Below are positions 1 to 5,073 of a stretch of 10,286 nucleotides of DNA, in pieces (positions within the stretch are counted from its first letter, which is position 1; the number at the start of each line of letters is the position of its first letter). Source of the DNA: Candidatus Aenigmatarchaeota archaeon (GTDB lineage: Archaea > Aenigmatarchaeota > Aenigmatarchaeia > GW2011-AR5); the NCBI GenBank assembly GCA_016202875.1, contig JACQNX010000071.1:1-10286 (forward strand), written 5' to 3'. The notes under the pieces are model-generated. The model was not told where the DNA came from, searched no databases, and worked only from the letters and a program-made list of their open reading frames with translations. A program made the translations under genes and the position numbers.

Positions 1-14
1 ATATATACGTATAC

Positions 15-24
15 CTATATAAAA
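15..24 (+). promoter_or_regulatory. TATA-like box ahead of the first gene
   Basis: CTATATAAAA lies 43 bases ahead of the ATG at 67 and resembles an archaeal TATA box. A start site about 25 bases downstream would fall near 45, inside the dyad at 34-50, which would suit repression. A palindrome, TATACGTATA, lies just upstream at 4-13 and may be coincidental in this A+T-rich stretch. Confidence 0.4.
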
Positions 25-32
25 AGTAAATG

Positions 33-162
33 ATTTACACAATTTGTAAAACATAGAGGCGTATTCATGAAAAGAAAGCATAATGAAATGACAGAAGAGG
101 AAAAAAGAGCTTTCGAGAAACTTAGTGGAAAATTTAAACTTGTCCCTAAAAAAAACCACAAG
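33..162 (+). repeat. Duplicated leader plus N-terminal coding segment, copy 1
   Basis: This stretch holds the dyad, the GAGG ribosome binding site and the 5' end of the CPAC membrane protein gene. It is paralogous to 704-839. Over the 36 bases from the dyad to the ATG I count 30 identities. The encoded tags share about 20 of 25 residues, including MTEEEK and AFEKLSGKFK. Beyond the tag the two proteins are unrelated, so a regulatory-plus-N-terminus cassette was duplicated, or swapped onto a different membrane protein. Confidence 0.6.
34..50. promoter_or_regulatory. Dyad TTTACA-N5-TGTAAA, copy 1 (operator or leader hairpin)
   Basis: A perfect 6-bp inverted repeat with a 5-bp spacer ends 16 bases before the ATG at 67. 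The same dyad with the same offset occurs at 705-721, while the spacer bases differ (CAATT here, TAATC there). Conserved arms with variable spacer suggest a protein-binding operator, or less likely a small RNA hairpin before the ribosome binding site. The cognate regulator is not identifiable from the sequence. Confidence 0.55.
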
Positions 163-699
163 AGTACGCATAAAACTATTTTTTCCTATACAATTGGAAT
201 TTTAAAACAGCGAAAGTATGCCAAATTATCAGCGATTTCCATTTTAGCCTTTGGCATTCTATACTCATTCCTTTACGGATTCTGGCAGATACCAGCTGTG
301 CAATTTGGTTTTGTGAGAATGGCTGAAATTACGGTAATCGATATAGTTTATGTCGCTCTGATTTCAGTTATGGCGGGATTGCTCGTCTCGTTGCTTAAAT
401 ATAAAGTTGATGATGCATCCGGCTCAAAATTGGGTGGCCTGGGAGGCGTTTTTGCAGGTTTTGTTTCCACCGTCTGCCCCGCATGTCAGGGCATAACAAT
501 TGCCGCTTTGGGCAGCACTGTTGCGGCAATTCCTTTGGGTTTTCTGGTTCCTTATCTATGGATACTGCAGATCATAACAATATTTATTCTTGGACTGAGT
601 TTATACTTGACTTCAAACAGCATTTATACAAAAACGTGCATTTCATGCGAAGTGCCGGCAAAAAGAAGTGTATTTAAATTACCCAAAACAAATACGTAG
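67..699 (+). CDS. Multi-pass membrane protein with CPAC motif and MTEEEK cytoplasmic tag
   Basis: A 210-residue membrane protein of unnamed family. Residues 8-25 form a charged cytoplasmic tag (MTEEEK...AFEKLSGKFK) shared with the next gene. Hydrophobic segments lie near 53-75, 88-110, 125-155 and 158-182. A CPAC motif (C137, C140) sits at a membrane boundary in the context STVCPACQG, and a second pair, C191/C194, lies in the C-terminal tail. Paired CxxC motifs in a small membrane protein suggest thiol-disulfide exchange or soft-metal transfer; this is inference. The ATG is preceded by GAGG at 56-59 with 7-base spacing. It heads a long co-directional metal/thiol gene train, though the following gene has its own promoter-like leader. 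I do not recognise a characterised homologue. Confidence 0.85.
   Translation: MKRKHNEMTEEEKRAFEKLSGKFKLVPKKNHKSTHKTIFSYTIGILKQRKYAKLSAISILAFGILYSFLYGFWQIPAVQFGFVRMAEITVIDIVYVALISVMAGLLVSLLKYKVDDASGSKLGGLGGVFAGFVSTVCPACQGITIAALGSTVAAIPLGFLVPYLWILQIITIFILGLSLYLTSNSIYTKTCISCEVPAKRSVFKLPKTNT
671..680 (+). promoter_or_regulatory. TATA-like box ahead of the PCYCGC-like gene
   Basis: TATTTAAATT lies inside the 3' end of the upstream gene. A start site about 25 bases on would fall near 700, just before the dyad at 705-721. This supports an independent promoter for the gene at 738, although readthrough from the first gene is also possible. Confidence 0.35.
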
Positions 700-703
700 T
701 AAC

Positions 704-839
704 ATTTACATAATCTGTAAAGCATAGAGGGATATGCATGGCAAAAAAGTTTGACGAAAGCGAAATGACAGAAGAAGAAAAAGAAGCTTTCGAGAAACTC
801 AGCGGGAAATTCAAGATCGTCAAAAAAAGGAAGCATAAA
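704..839 (+). repeat. Duplicated leader plus N-terminal coding segment, copy 2
   Basis: The second copy of the dyad/ribosome-site/N-terminal tag cassette found at 33-162. The tag begins at residue 10 of this protein (ATG codon at 765), against residue 8 in the first. It ends before the membrane segment, after which the two proteins diverge completely. Confidence 0.6.
705..721. promoter_or_regulatory. Dyad TTTACA-N5-TGTAAA, copy 2 (operator or leader hairpin)
   Basis: This is a perfect 6-bp inverted repeat with a 5-bp spacer, ending 16 bases ahead of the ATG at 738. Arms and offset match copy 1 at 34-50. GAGG (727-730) follows at the same 7-base spacing to the start codon. The shared element implies that the two genes respond to the same signal. 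Confidence 0.55.
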
Positions 840-1556
840 GAAGAGCATAGTGGAAAAGGGCCATTTCTTTACAGAAATAACATTGCATTCGGGGCATTAA
901 TTGTCTTGGTTATTATGCTTGCAGTAAATAACTTTATGATCACTTCTGCATTTGCAGCTGCTACATCATCTAATTTTAATAGAGGCGGCAGCGGCGGAAC
1001 CATAAGCATAAAATCGGGATTTGAATACGGGCCCAAAGTGACTCTTAAGCCTATGCCTCTGGCTACTGGCGAAAGCGCGAGATTCGACGGCTACAGATCA
1101 ATAGTAAAGCCGTTGCCGACTATAAGCGAATTAGAGATAACATCTTCTACTGGTGATGTTGTGCAAGACCTGGTGAATAATGTTGTTCCGCATGGCGTAC
1201 CATGGTACGGACAAGAAGCAGGCGTCAGCTTTGACGATCCCATACAAGCGCAGCAGCTTTGGGCTAAAGGAAGAGGCATTCAGCTTGGTGCAGATGAGCA
1301 GAAAAGATGGGACAGGATTGTTAATTCATTCACATGCGACTACTGCTGCGGCTCACCGCAGAATCCGACAATAATTACGCGCTGCGGCTGCGCGCACTCG
1401 GCTGCAGCCCAGGGCATGGCAAAGTGGTTCATAAAGAATTACGGCAGCCAGTTCTCTGACGAAGAAATATACGGCGAGATGGCAAGATGGTATGCATTGT
1501 GGTACCCGGGACCTACCGTTAAAAGAATAGTGCAAGAGCTTGAAGTTGCAAATTAG
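738..1556 (+). CDS. Anchored protein with C-terminal PCYCGC-like Cys domain
   Basis: A 272-residue, single-pass protein. Residues 1-45 are a charged cytoplasmic segment carrying the MTEEEK...SGKFK tag. Residues about 48-75 form the membrane anchor, and a Gly/Ser-rich linker (80-92) leads to an external domain. The C-terminal region holds CDYCC (C200, C203, C204), then CGCAHS (C216, C218, H220), followed by a helical GMAKWFI and a WYALWYPG stretch. This Cys/His layout resembles the PCYCGC-motif family of anchored proteins, whose function is not established. A metal or thiol role is inferred from the cysteines and from the copA and thioredoxin-like neighbours. The ATG has GAGG 7 bases upstream. 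The stop at 1554-1556 overlaps the ribosome site of the next gene (AGGTGA, 1555-1560). Confidence 0.85.
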   Translation: MAKKFDESEMTEEEKEAFEKLSGKFKIVKKRKHKEEHSGKGPFLYRNNIAFGALIVLVIMLAVNNFMITSAFAAATSSNFNRGGSGGTISIKSGFEYGPKVTLKPMPLATGESARFDGYRSIVKPLPTISELEITSSTGDVVQDLVNNVVPHGVPWYGQEAGVSFDDPIQAQQLWAKGRGIQLGADEQKRWDRIVNSFTCDYCCGSPQNPTIITRCGCAHSAAAQGMAKWFIKNYGSQFSDEEIYGEMARWYALWYPGPTVKRIVQELEVAN

Positions 1557-1565
1557 GTGAATTAG

Positions 1566-1820
1566 ATGGTTGCGAAAAGCAAAATTAATCCTAAAGTTTT
1601 GGCTGTTACATTCACACTCGTAACTTTCATCTTAGATATAGCAGGTTACATCTCGCACGGATTACTTAGGCAACCGTCAGTAATGAATTTACTCTATCCT
1701 GGGTTCTGGAGCAATCCACTTTTGTTGCTGCTAGGACTAGTTGGCAGTTTAATTGGTGCATATATCTTAGGTTACTTGTTTGCTTGGATTTACAGTTGGG
1801 CAAGTAAGAAGATGAAGTAG
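1566..1820 (+). CDS. Small 2TM membrane protein, DUF5676-like
   Basis: An 84-residue protein with two hydrophobic helices (about 12-34 and 52-75) flanked by Lys-rich ends. The pattern LYPGFW, then a glycine-rich second helix ending LFAWIY, matches the 2TM family DUF5676, which has no assigned function and tends to occur beside heavy-metal genes (from memory). AGGTGA at 1555-1560 lies 5 bases ahead of the ATG and fixes the start. The stop codon (1818-1820) is directly followed by the next ATG at 1821. Its codons look more A+T-rich than those of the downstream copA, though I did not compute this. It probably acts as a partner or helper in the membrane. Confidence 0.8.
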   Translation: MVAKSKINPKVLAVTFTLVTFILDIAGYISHGLLRQPSVMNLLYPGFWSNPLLLLLGLVGSLIGAYILGYLFAWIYSWASKKMK

Positions 1821-2192
1821 ATGGCGAAAAACAAAAAGAAAGTCAGCGATAAAATGTTGGGGATTATGATAGGAATAGCGTTAACAATTAGCGCTATAGG
1901 GATAATTAGTGCTGTATCCGTTTCTTATGCGCATGGTCGCGATGCAAATAACATGATTGCCAGCGGGATGGTATCTGGCGATATGATGCCGATGATGCAT
2001 TCTATGATGATGGATGGAAACGCTATGGATGGTAATGACATGATGGGCTGCATGTCAATGATGAAGAATCATGGCGAAATGACGCAGGAAGAAATCGACG
2101 AAATGCTGAAGTCGATGGACAAGGACGGTGACGGACTTTGCGACTATTGTAGCATGTCCATAGAAGCATGCAGAAGAATGATGGGTTCATAG
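1821..2192 (+). CDS. Anchored Met-rich protein with EF-hand-like/Cys module
   Basis: A 123-residue protein with a Lys-rich N-terminus, a membrane anchor or signal segment (about 11-36) and a short external domain. Residues 50-81 contain 14 methionines plus H60 and C77, like the Met-rich strings that bind Cu+ in known copper proteins. The C-terminus carries DKDGDGLCDYC (D100 to C110) followed by SMSIEAC (C117). This combines an EF-hand-like DxDxDG loop with a CxxC pair. The same module recurs in the protein at 4185-4937. The usual acidic residue at loop position 12 is replaced by Ser, so calcium binding is uncertain. The gene abuts the previous stop with no spacer, implying translational coupling. 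Copper binding at the cell surface is the likely role, by inference. Confidence 0.85.
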   Translation: MAKNKKKVSDKMLGIMIGIALTISAIGIISAVSVSYAHGRDANNMIASGMVSGDMMPMMHSMMMDGNAMDGNDMMGCMSMMKNHGEMTQEEIDEMLKSMDKDGDGLCDYCSMSIEACRRMMGS

Positions 2193-2202
2193 TGGTGATA
2201 AA

Positions 2203-2241
2203 ATGAAAAATAAAAAAGAAAAGAAGGGAGGCTGTTGCTGA
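2203..2241 (+). CDS. 12-residue Lys-rich peptide ending GGCC
   Basis: A tiny ORF reads MKNKKEKKGGCC and then TGA. It has a good archaeal ribosome site, GGTGAT at 2194-2199, just ahead of its ATG, and its stop overlaps the next start (TGATG, 2239-2243). It could be a genuine Lys-rich, double-Cys peptide, or a leader whose translation controls the downstream gene, since its Gly-Gly codons also form the GGGAGG ribosome site for that gene. I know of no described homologue. It is far too short for statistical support, and the case rests on ribosome site and coupling. Confidence 0.4.
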   Translation: MKNKKEKKGGCC

Positions 2242-2459
2242 TGGAACGAAAAGAGCTGCTGATGACGCTGATGATAGGCGTGCTTCTGCTCACAACAGCC
2301 ATGCAGACAGTAAGTTTGGCAAGTCTGAGCAATGGGCCAGCGCCTGTAACGGCAAAAAGCGTTGCTAGTAGCCCGACACCAAGCTCCAGCGCACATTCAA
2401 CAAGCGGTTCGTCAGCTGGGAGCCTCGCCAATCTGCCAAGCATGGTAGGCGGCTGTTAG
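2241..2459 (+). CDS. Small anchored Ser-rich protein with C-terminal Cys
   Basis: A 72-residue protein of unrecognised family. I start it at ATG 2241, which overlaps the upstream TGA and has GGGAGG at 2226-2231. A TTG two codons earlier is in frame but less likely. Residues about 6-30 form a hydrophobic signal or anchor, followed by a low-complexity Ser/Ala/Pro/Thr linker (about 32-60). The C-terminus is LANLPSMVGGC, placing a lone cysteine at the last residue. A surface-exposed terminal cysteine on a flexible linker would suit disulfide capture, metal binding or covalent attachment; all of these are inference. It lies directly ahead of the triple thioredoxin-like protein, a plausible partner. 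Confidence 0.65.
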   Translation: MERKELLMTLMIGVLLLTTAMQTVSLASLSNGPAPVTAKSVASSPTPSSSAHSTSGSSAGSLANLPSMVGGC

Positions 2460-2482
2460 CCGAAATGCATGGTTGATGACAA

Positions 2483-3634
2483 ATGAGCAGGAAAACATTA
2501 GATGTAGTTTTGTACATTTTTGTAGCTCTGGCAATAGTACTTTCCGTTGCAAATTTTTCGCTCATAGCAACCCGCAGTGAGAAAGTTCAAGAGGTCGTCA
2601 AGTTAACCGAGCAGCAAAACCAGCCAGCTAAACTTGAACTGACAAAAATTGCCGCCTCTTCTTGCCGGGACTGCTTCGACATTGATGCTGTTGTTGAAAA
2701 TCTCAAGAAGTCAAACGTTAATGTTACATCTGAAAAGACTGTAGATTTCTCATCTTCAGAAGCAAAACAGCTTATAGCCCAGTATAATATCGAAAAACTA
2801 CCGACAGTGATAGTTCTTGGCGAAGTAAACAAATCAACAGTCACGCAGTTGTGGAATCAGAATTGGAATGTAGAGATGAAAGACGGCACGCAGGTTTCAT
2901 CTGTGTATTCTGCCGTGGCTCCGCCTTATGTGGACGCCGCGTCAGGCGATGTCAAAGGTCTCGTAGCCTTAACGCATATTTTAGACGAGTCGTGCCCTAC
3001 GTGTGCAGACCTGACGCAGGTAATAAACTTCTTCAAGCAGAATGGCGTGAAGTTTTTAAGCGAGAAGACGATTAATTATGATTCTCCCGAAGCCAAGGAG
3101 CTTATTTCCAAATTCGGCGTGCAGAAAGTCCCGGCGCTGGTCATTTCAAAGGACGTATTGGAGTATCCTGCGGTCGCTCAAGCTTGGCCTCAGTTAAACG
3201 CAACTGAAAAGCAAGGCTTCTACGCGCTGCACACTACAGTACCGCCATACAGGGATTTGGCTACTGATAAAATAGAAGGTCTTGTCAAAGTAACATATCT
3301 TAATGACAGCACATGTGCAAACTGCTACGATGTCCAGGTTAACGGGCAAATACTCGAAAGAAACTTTGGCTTAGTAATTGCAAACGAAACGACCATTGAC
3401 ATAAGTTCGGATTCAGGAAAAGCTCTTTTGAAGCAGTACAGCATCACAAAAGTTCCAATTATGCTCGCTTCTCCTGACGCAAAATTGTACGCGGTATTTG
3501 CCCAAGTATGGCCTCAGGTTGGTGATGTTGCAAGCGACGGCTGGTTTGTGATGAGAAAGCCGGAAGTCTTGGGTATCTACAAAGACCTGTCAACAGGCCA
3601 AGTCGTTTCGCCTCAGCAGCAGGGCGGCGGTTAA
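2483..3634 (+). CDS. Anchored protein with three tandem thioredoxin-like domains
   Basis: A 383-residue protein with an N-terminal membrane anchor (about 7-30) and three repeated external domains of roughly 107-110 residues. Each has a CxxC pair followed about 46 residues later by a Val/Leu-Pro motif expected to be the thioredoxin cis-proline: C61-R-D-C64 with P107, C171-P-T-C174 with P217, and C278-A-N-C281 with P325. A PPY motif (148-149, 254-255) precedes domains 2 and 3. The family fold is thioredoxin-like, and the role is probably thiol-disulfide exchange outside the membrane. The CcdA-like protein at 7882-8718 could supply electrons. The three different active-site dipeptides (RD, PT, AN) suggest different redox potentials or substrates. 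The stop abuts the next ATG. The ribosome site is weak (GGTTGATG near 2472). Confidence 0.85.
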   Translation: MSRKTLDVVLYIFVALAIVLSVANFSLIATRSEKVQEVVKLTEQQNQPAKLELTKIAASSCRDCFDIDAVVENLKKSNVNVTSEKTVDFSSSEAKQLIAQYNIEKLPTVIVLGEVNKSTVTQLWNQNWNVEMKDGTQVSSVYSAVAPPYVDAASGDVKGLVALTHILDESCPTCADLTQVINFFKQNGVKFLSEKTINYDSPEAKELISKFGVQKVPALVISKDVLEYPAVAQAWPQLNATEKQGFYALHTTVPPYRDLATDKIEGLVKVTYLNDSTCANCYDVQVNGQILERNFGLVIANETTIDISSDSGKALLKQYSITKVPIMLASPDAKLYAVFAQVWPQVGDVASDGWFVMRKPEVLGIYKDLSTGQVVSPQQQGGG

Positions 3635-4120
3635 ATGAAAGCTGAGAAAAAGCAAAACTCCAATTTGATGCATGGCGTAGTCGCAATAGCTGCTATATTC
3701 GTAATAGGATTAATTTATGTTCAGTTCACCCAGCAGAACCAGACAGCTGACAATTATCAAGTCCCTGCTCCGAAAGAGGTTGTTAGTCAGTACTTTACCG
3801 CGTGGAACAGCAAAGACTGGCCGAATATGTACGCAACGCTGTCGGACGGGTTCAAAAAAATCGACCCTAATGCAAAAGATCTTGCCACATTCAGAAACTT
3901 TGCAGGCTCGCAAGGCATAGGGAGCATTAACATATTAAGCATAAAAGAAACTTCGAATGACGGGATAACAGCAAGCGCAGAGTATTCTGCAGAGTTTGTT
4001 TTGAGCGACGGAAGCAGGCAAAAATTCGGTGGAACTTTCACTTTAAAATACCGGCAAGGCGACATTATCCCCGGATGGAAATTGATTCATCCTTATGGGC
4101 CTAACATCGATACATCCTAG
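3635..4120 (+). CDS. Anchored NTF2-like domain protein
   Basis: A 161-residue protein with a Lys-rich start, a membrane anchor (about 12-32) and an external alpha+beta domain. The segment EVVSQYFTAWNSKDWPNMYA (48-67) is typical of NTF2-like or MecA-N-like cone folds: a helix, an acidic turn, then a second helix. Strands such as GITASAEYSAEFVL and FGGTFTLKY follow, with a terminal GWKLIH. There are no cysteines, unlike its neighbours, so it is more likely a ligand-binding or scaffold subunit than a redox protein. The ATG directly follows the stop of the thioredoxin-like gene, implying coupling and equal expression. The exact function is unknown. Confidence 0.75.
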   Translation: MKAEKKQNSNLMHGVVAIAAIFVIGLIYVQFTQQNQTADNYQVPAPKEVVSQYFTAWNSKDWPNMYATLSDGFKKIDPNAKDLATFRNFAGSQGIGSINILSIKETSNDGITASAEYSAEFVLSDGSRQKFGGTFTLKYRQGDIIPGWKLIHPYGPNIDTS

Positions 4121-4132
4121 CTGATGTCATGG

Positions 4133-4160
4133 GAAGAAAACGCCAATGATGGCTTCTTTT
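4133..4160 (+). terminator. Weak hairpin with T-tract between genes
   Basis: GCCA (4142-4145) pairs with TGGC (4150-4153). The stem extends through AAGAA (4134-4138) against TTCTT (4154-4158) across a 3-base bulge and ends in TTTT. It lies in the only sizeable gap of the gene train (64 bases). It could attenuate transcription before the next gene. TTTTATC near 4157-4163 could instead act as a TATA-like box for a leaderless start at 4185. Confidence 0.25.
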
Positions 4161-4184
4161 ATCGTGAATAATTAAGTGATTAAA

Positions 4185-4937
4185 ATGGACAAAACAGAAA
4201 AATTCGCATTTGGATTCCTTGGAATAGCGTCAATAATAGCGGTATTTGCGATGCTTTCTGCATTCAATGTCATACAGCTCAATTCAAATCCTGCATCAGG
4301 AAATACAGTTCAAAATTCGATGGGACAGCGATTAACAAGGATGAGCCTCTCTCCTTTCGATGTCAAGCTTGCGAAGCAGTTTATGGACAAGGACGGAAAC
4401 GGCAAGTGCGACGCCTGCGGCATGGACGTTCAACTCTGTATAGACAGCGGGCAGATGCAGTGCAACATGGATTCTAAGTCTACGATAGGTATTTTAGGCT
4501 CTCAGCACATTCATGCAGACTGGAAAATTTACATAAACGGCAGGGCATTAGATGATATTTTTTTTGACTCTATAGCCATGGACATGTCTAACACAAACAA
4601 TGGCATATCAAGCAGCTTCATACATGTAGATAAAGGCGCACCTTCCCCGGAAAAAACAGGAGATATAATACATATGCATGCTACTGGCGTGCCTTTATGG
4701 ATATTCTTCAAGAGCGTTGGCATGGATTTCAGCAAAGAAAGCTTGGCTTTGCCTGATGGACGGAAATTTTCAAACGACGGCAAAAACACTCTTAAGTTCT
4801 ACGTAAACGGCAGGCCTAACAGCGGGTGGGAAAATTATGTTTTCAAGGATTTGGACAAGATTTTGATTTCATATGGAGATGAAGCAGACCTGAGCCAGCA
4901 TCTAAATTCGATAACAGATTTTGCGAAAAGCCACTAA
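4185..4937 (+). CDS. Anchored EF-hand-like/Cys module plus His-rich domain
   Basis: A 250-residue protein with a membrane anchor (about 8-32). Residues 68-85 hold DKDGNGKCDACGMDVQLC (C75, C78, C85), the same module as at the end of the Met-rich protein, followed by C93. The C-terminal domain has HIH (108-110), H147, HMH (163-165), a FFKSVGMDF helix, FYVNG (206-209) and DKILISYG. This domain is paralogous to the one in the protein at 9279-9932. The clustered histidines suggest copper or zinc binding outside the cell. I prefer ATG 4185 over GTG 4176 because AAGTGA at 4174-4179 then acts as its ribosome site. A DUF302 remnant and copA follow. The family is unnamed to me; metal binding is inferred from residues and context. 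Confidence 0.8.
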   Translation: MDKTEKFAFGFLGIASIIAVFAMLSAFNVIQLNSNPASGNTVQNSMGQRLTRMSLSPFDVKLAKQFMDKDGNGKCDACGMDVQLCIDSGQMQCNMDSKSTIGILGSQHIHADWKIYINGRALDDIFFDSIAMDMSNTNNGISSSFIHVDKGAPSPEKTGDIIHMHATGVPLWIFFKSVGMDFSKESLALPDGRKFSNDGKNTLKFYVNGRPNSGWENYVFKDLDKILISYGDEADLSQHLNSITDFAKSH

Positions 4938-4944
4938 AGTTGAA

Positions 4945-5067
4945 ATGGATTATGAGCAGGCGGTTTTAAGGGCGAGAGAAGAATTGCAGAAAGAGGGGTT
5001 CGGCGTACTTACCGAAATAAACGTGAAAGAAACCATGAAGAAAAAGCTGGATGTGGGGATAGGGTGA
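4945..5067 (+). pseudogene. Truncated DUF302 protein (N-terminal remnant)
   Basis: A 40-residue reading frame matches the start of the DUF302 family, including YEQAV, REEL and EGFGVLTEINVKETMKKKL (17-35). Members normally continue with a ligand-contacting segment containing an ILGACNP-like motif, to roughly 120-140 residues. Here the frame drifts to GIG and stops at 5065-5067, and none of the following frames restores the missing part because copA starts at 5074. A deletion therefore probably removed the C-terminal two thirds. The stop overlaps the GGGTGA ribosome site of copA, so the remnant may persist for translational coupling. It could also be a functional short peptide, but the lost core argues against the normal DUF302 role. 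Confidence 0.65.
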
Positions 5068-5073
5068 AAGCAA

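Noticed and set aside
1..30. Alternating AT/TA palindromes considered as a repeat or origin element
   Set aside because: Too short and low in complexity; best explained as a promoter with a TATA-like box.
2144..2443. 99-residue open frame on the minus strand over the Ser-rich protein gene
   Set aside because: It crosses two well-supported plus-strand genes and shows no family features or proper start signal.
4176..4184. GTG start three codons ahead of the His/Cys protein
   Set aside because: That GTG lies inside the AAGTGA stretch that better serves as the ribosome site for ATG 4185.
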